Positions 4,946 through 7,107 of a DNA stretch of 7,107 nucleotides are shown here, piece after piece. The stretch lies in assembly GCA_946410535.1 (NCBI GenBank), contig CAMKAR010000108.1, positions 1-7,107 on the forward strand, read 5' to 3'. The stretch comes from an uncultured Bacteroidales bacterium (GTDB taxonomy: Bacteria; Bacteroidota; Bacteroidia; Bacteroidales; F082). Made by a program: the position numbers and the translations under genes. Under the pieces are notes generated by a model. That model did no database searches, was not told the origin of the DNA, and was given only the letters and a program-made list of their open reading frames with translations. Numbering within the stretch: position 1 is the first letter of the stretch; every line of letters begins with the position of its first letter.

Positions 4946-7107
4946 CATTCTATCGTAACCTCATCAACCATCAGCCAAGCCTTCCTGCCTGCGTAAGGAT
5001 GCCATTCGGGCAACACGCCTTGGTTCTCCACCTTCACGCGAACGAACTTGGCCTGTTTCTCGCTGACGCGGGCGCGAGCCTCTACCCTACCGAAGCCCTG
5101 CATCTTGTCGGGGCGATCGAAAACGGGCAACTCGGCAGGCTGCCAGTCGGTAAACCCTTTGCCGTCTTTCGAGAAGCTGACCCACACGGATTTGGGCCAC
5201 ACGACCCAATCGTTAGGCTCATGACAAAGGCCAACTTTAACGATGCTGATGTCGGTCGGGACGGCCAACTCGATAGTGGCTTCCATATCGACGCCCTCAA
5301 AACCGAGCCAATCGTTGTAATAATCGCCTGCAACGCCTTTCTTGTCGTCCATCAGAGCGATGTCGGCTTCCTTGCCGTAACGTTCCGCAGGCGGATTGAC
5401 AAAGGTCGTAGTCTTGATATTCAGACGGCTGAACTGTCTTAAACTCACAAATGACGACACCATCCCTTTCTTGAACGCCTTGGCTTTGACGGTGGTTGTC
5501 TTCGTAATGATGAACGAGGATTTGTAAGTCTGCGACTTCATCGTCGGCTCGCTGCCATCGGTGGTGTAATGGATCTCGACATCGGGGTCGGCACAAGTCA
5601 TCGAAATGGTCAGCGGACGGTTGAACATGCGGAAATCCTCCTTCCCTGCCATCAATGCCTTGATTTCGGGCATCGGGACCATCAAAGAATCCACATTTGG
5701 CACTTGGAATCGTGTCAACTCAATCGGATTCTGAGTCTTGTCGAAAGCGCGGAGCAACACCGTGTATTCATACACCTGATTCCTAATCACATACTTCTCA
5801 TCCACACCTGGGCCACATGTGGCCGTGCCGATGGGAGCCTGCTTGTAGTCGATGTTTACCGTGAGGAACTCCTTGGATTCCAGTTGGTTAATACGGCGAG
5901 CTGCAGTGAGGTTGTCATCATCGTAATTGTAAATGCTGAAATTGAACGGTTCGGGCATCGTGACAAACAACCCGACATCGCTCTTGTCACTCTTCAAAGT
6001 CATCCAGCGGGTGTCGCTATGGTTGCCATTATCCTGTGGCACAACGTGTTGCTCAAACAATTCCAAGGCATTGACCTCATAAAGCCCCATTTTGCCCGAA
6101 GCGTTACGGTCGGGATAATTCTCAAAGTCCTTGCCAAAATAGCCCAAGTATCCGTAATCCAACGGCACACGGAACTGCATTCCAATCTTTGGCAAGGAAG
6201 TCACCGTTCCCATCGGCTCAACGCGGTTGGTGATGCTGATGTTACCCTCACCATCAATGAGATACATCTTATTCACAACTATTTGCAACTGCCCCATGTC
6301 GTCATAGTAATCCACGGCAGCATTAACCGAAACCGTGTTGTCATCAAGCCTTTCAAAATGCAAACCATCTGTCTTGGCAGTCAGATGTTGCAAACCTGAT
6401 TTTTTCCAGCGAGGCAAAGCCCAACTGTCCACCTCATCATTCAAGGTGGGTGCACGCCAGAAGTTGTCTTTGAGAGCACCTTTCAGGAGTTCCGTGCCCT
6501 TGTAGAGATAAGACACGATTTGGCCAGTAACCTTGTCGAAAGCAACCGAAAAATCCTCATTGAAAACAGTGAGGTTGGCCGTGTTGAACTCCACAGACTT
6601 TTCACTTACCAAAGGCTCCAACGGCGCAGAAGGCCAATCCAACTTGAATTCATCGTAAGCCACCTCCGTACCAGCTGGCATAAAAGGCTGGTCCTCTTTG
6701 AGTTTCACTGAAAAACGCACAAAAAACTCCTCGCCTGGATGACCATAAATACGCAAGCGTTGTATGTTCATCCTTTGCGATTCGTAGGGCTTGAGATTGA
6801 GGTCGAACTTTTCTTTCAACAGCACCTTCTCAGCGGAGAAAATGGTGTACTCGCAATCATAAGCCGAAGCATCCGTGAAAGCATTCCAGTTCTTCACCTC
6901 AAACTCGCCCGCTTTCAAGTCGATGGCCTTGAACTTGATGGGCTGATATACCTTTTTCACCTCGGCGGCATGATGATGCGGTCTCCTATCGCTGCTCACC
7001 ACACCATTGCCACAAAAAGCGTCGTCGTCGCCCACGCCGTAGGCGTGACCGAAGTCGCCGCCAACGGCGTAGAAAAGTTTAGAGTTTAGGGTTGAGAGTT
7101 TAGAGTT
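4945..7107 (-). CDS. GH2 beta-galactosidase-like enzyme, C-terminal part
   Basis: The frame is open from the right edge to TGA at 4945-4947 (720 residues); the N-terminus and most of the barrel are outside. The GTG at 7035 is not a start, because homology continues upstream: FYAVGGDFG (12-20), then AFCGNGVVSSDRRP (30-43), matching the end of the LacZ catalytic domain, where Phe and Asn (E. coli F601, N604; here F31, N34) line the active site. Next come an Ig-like LacZ domain 4 (about 48-155) and the beta-galactosidase small-chain domain (about 172-456), with FWRAPTLNDE, FGKDFENYPDRNAS, PQDNGNHSDTRW and CGPGVDEKY. Then follow a chitobiase C-type domain (about 496-555, IHYTTDGSEPT) and an F5/8-type C carbohydrate-binding-like domain (about 565-718). 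The enzyme probably cleaves beta-galactosides in the periplasm or at the cell surface; exact specificity is uncertain and other GH2 activities are possible. The residues at the edge come from a heptad repeat. Confidence 0.92.
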   Translation of the reverse strand, partial: NSKLSTLNSKLFYAVGGDFGHAYGVGDDDAFCGNGVVSSDRRPHHHAAEVKKVYQPIKFKAIDLKAGEFEVKNWNAFTDASAYDCEYTIFSAEKVLLKEKFDLNLKPYESQRMNIQRLRIYGHPGEEFFVRFSVKLKEDQPFMPAGTEVAYDEFKLDWPSAPLEPLVSEKSVEFNTANLTVFNEDFSVAFDKVTGQIVSYLYKGTELLKGALKDNFWRAPTLNDEVDSWALPRWKKSGLQHLTAKTDGLHFERLDDNTVSVNAAVDYYDDMGQLQIVVNKMYLIDGEGNISITNRVEPMGTVTSLPKIGMQFRVPLDYGYLGYFGKDFENYPDRNASGKMGLYEVNALELFEQHVVPQDNGNHSDTRWMTLKSDKSDVGLFVTMPEPFNFSIYNYDDDNLTAARRINQLESKEFLTVNIDYKQAPIGTATCGPGVDEKYVIRNQVYEYTVLLRAFDKTQNPIELTRFQVPNVDSLMVPMPEIKALMAGKEDFRMFNRPLTISMTCADPDVEIHYTTDGSEPTMKSQTYKSSFIITKTTTVKAKAFKKGMVSSFVSLRQFSRLNIKTTTFVNPPAERYGKEADIALMDDKKGVAGDYYNDWLGFEGVDMEATIELAVPTDISIVKVGLCHEPNDWVVWPKSVWVSFSKDGKGFTDWQPAELPVFDRPDKMQGFGRVEARARVSEKQAKFVRVKVENQGVLPEWHPYAGRKAWLMVDEVTIE
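7034..7070. repeat. GC-rich dyad inside the GH2 gene
   Basis: ACGCCGTAGGCG (7034-7045) and the reverse complement of 7059-7070 (ACGCCGTTGGCG) agree at 11 of 12 bases, separated by 13 nt. The left arm is itself a small palindrome: CACGCC (7033-7038), GTA, GGCGTG (7042-7047). The dyad encodes residues from YAVGG to AYGVG and directly adjoins the heptad array. Confidence 0.65.
7075..7107. repeat. Heptad tandem array in GH2 coding frame
   Basis: On the minus strand, from the window edge inward, the units are AACTCTA, AACTCTC, AACCCTA, AACTCTA and a partial AACTT. Read in the enzyme frame they give NSKLSTLNSKL. The array continues beyond the edge by an unknown amount. It lies just before the conserved YAVGGDFG strand, where GH2 enzymes usually have a variable loop. 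Confidence 0.85.

Noticed and set aside
5569..6399. A 276-codon open frame on the plus strand
   Set aside because: It lies fully antisense to conserved LacZ small-chain motifs, is rich in His and Ile, and shows no domain or promoter; it is a shadow of the GH2 gene.
7033..7035. GTG as the start codon of the GH2 protein
   Set aside because: Conserved GH2 residues FYAVGGDFG are encoded upstream in the same frame, which stays open to the window edge.
1..7107. A new defence system, transposon or RNA gene cluster
   Set aside because: All long coding regions fit known families or an SH3 lipoprotein; no transposase, integrase, nuclease, reverse transcriptase, tRNA or rRNA signature was seen.

Overview
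The window is most likely from a Bacteroidota (Bacteroidales-like) chromosome. It has about even GC, and no start codon is preceded by a Shine-Dalgarno sequence. Three close matches to the Bacteroidetes -7 promoter element TAnnTTTG sit just upstream of genes. The gene content also fits: an SH3-domain lipoprotein, an AtoE-type transporter, and a LacZ-like GH2 enzyme carrying chitobiase-C and F5/8-C modules. Nothing here fixes the genus. Both ends of the window cut through genes.

Layout from left to right. (1) <1-533 (+) is a lipoprotein with a C-terminal bacterial SH3 domain; its start lies off the left edge. (2) 538-1887 (-) is an AtoE-family short-chain fatty acid transporter, convergent with the lipoprotein and only 4 nt from it. 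(3) 1898-1959 is an AT-rich 7-8 nt tandem array that supplies the last codons and stop of the next gene and forms the leader of the transporter gene. (4) 1947-2729 (-) is truA, tRNA pseudouridine synthase. (5) A 50-nt divergent intergenic region carries two back-to-back -7 elements within an inverted repeat. (6) 2780-3541 (+) is aat, leucyl/phenylalanyl-tRNA-protein transferase. (7) 3593-3651 holds a -7 element and a leader hairpin. (8) 3652-4908 (+) is arginine deiminase with its full catalytic set. (9) 4913-4945 is a perfect-stem bidirectional terminator. (10) 4945->7107 (-) is the C-terminal 720 residues of a GH2 beta-galactosidase-like enzyme, open to the right edge.

The genes do not form one pathway. 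Two are translation or protein-tagging housekeeping genes (truA, aat). The others are catabolic or envelope functions: SCFA transport, arginine deimination, glycoside hydrolysis and a surface lipoprotein. The arginine deiminase has no arcB, arcC or arcD partner in view.

The most unusual content is in the short repeats. The right edge lies in a heptad array (AACTCTA on the minus strand) that reads in frame with the GH2 enzyme. A perfect array of this unit would contain stops in all three frames, and one base change keeps the enzyme's frame open. A GC-rich dyad sits next to it. The second array overlaps the truA stop codon. I see no CRISPR array, rRNA, tRNA, transposase or obvious new defence system.
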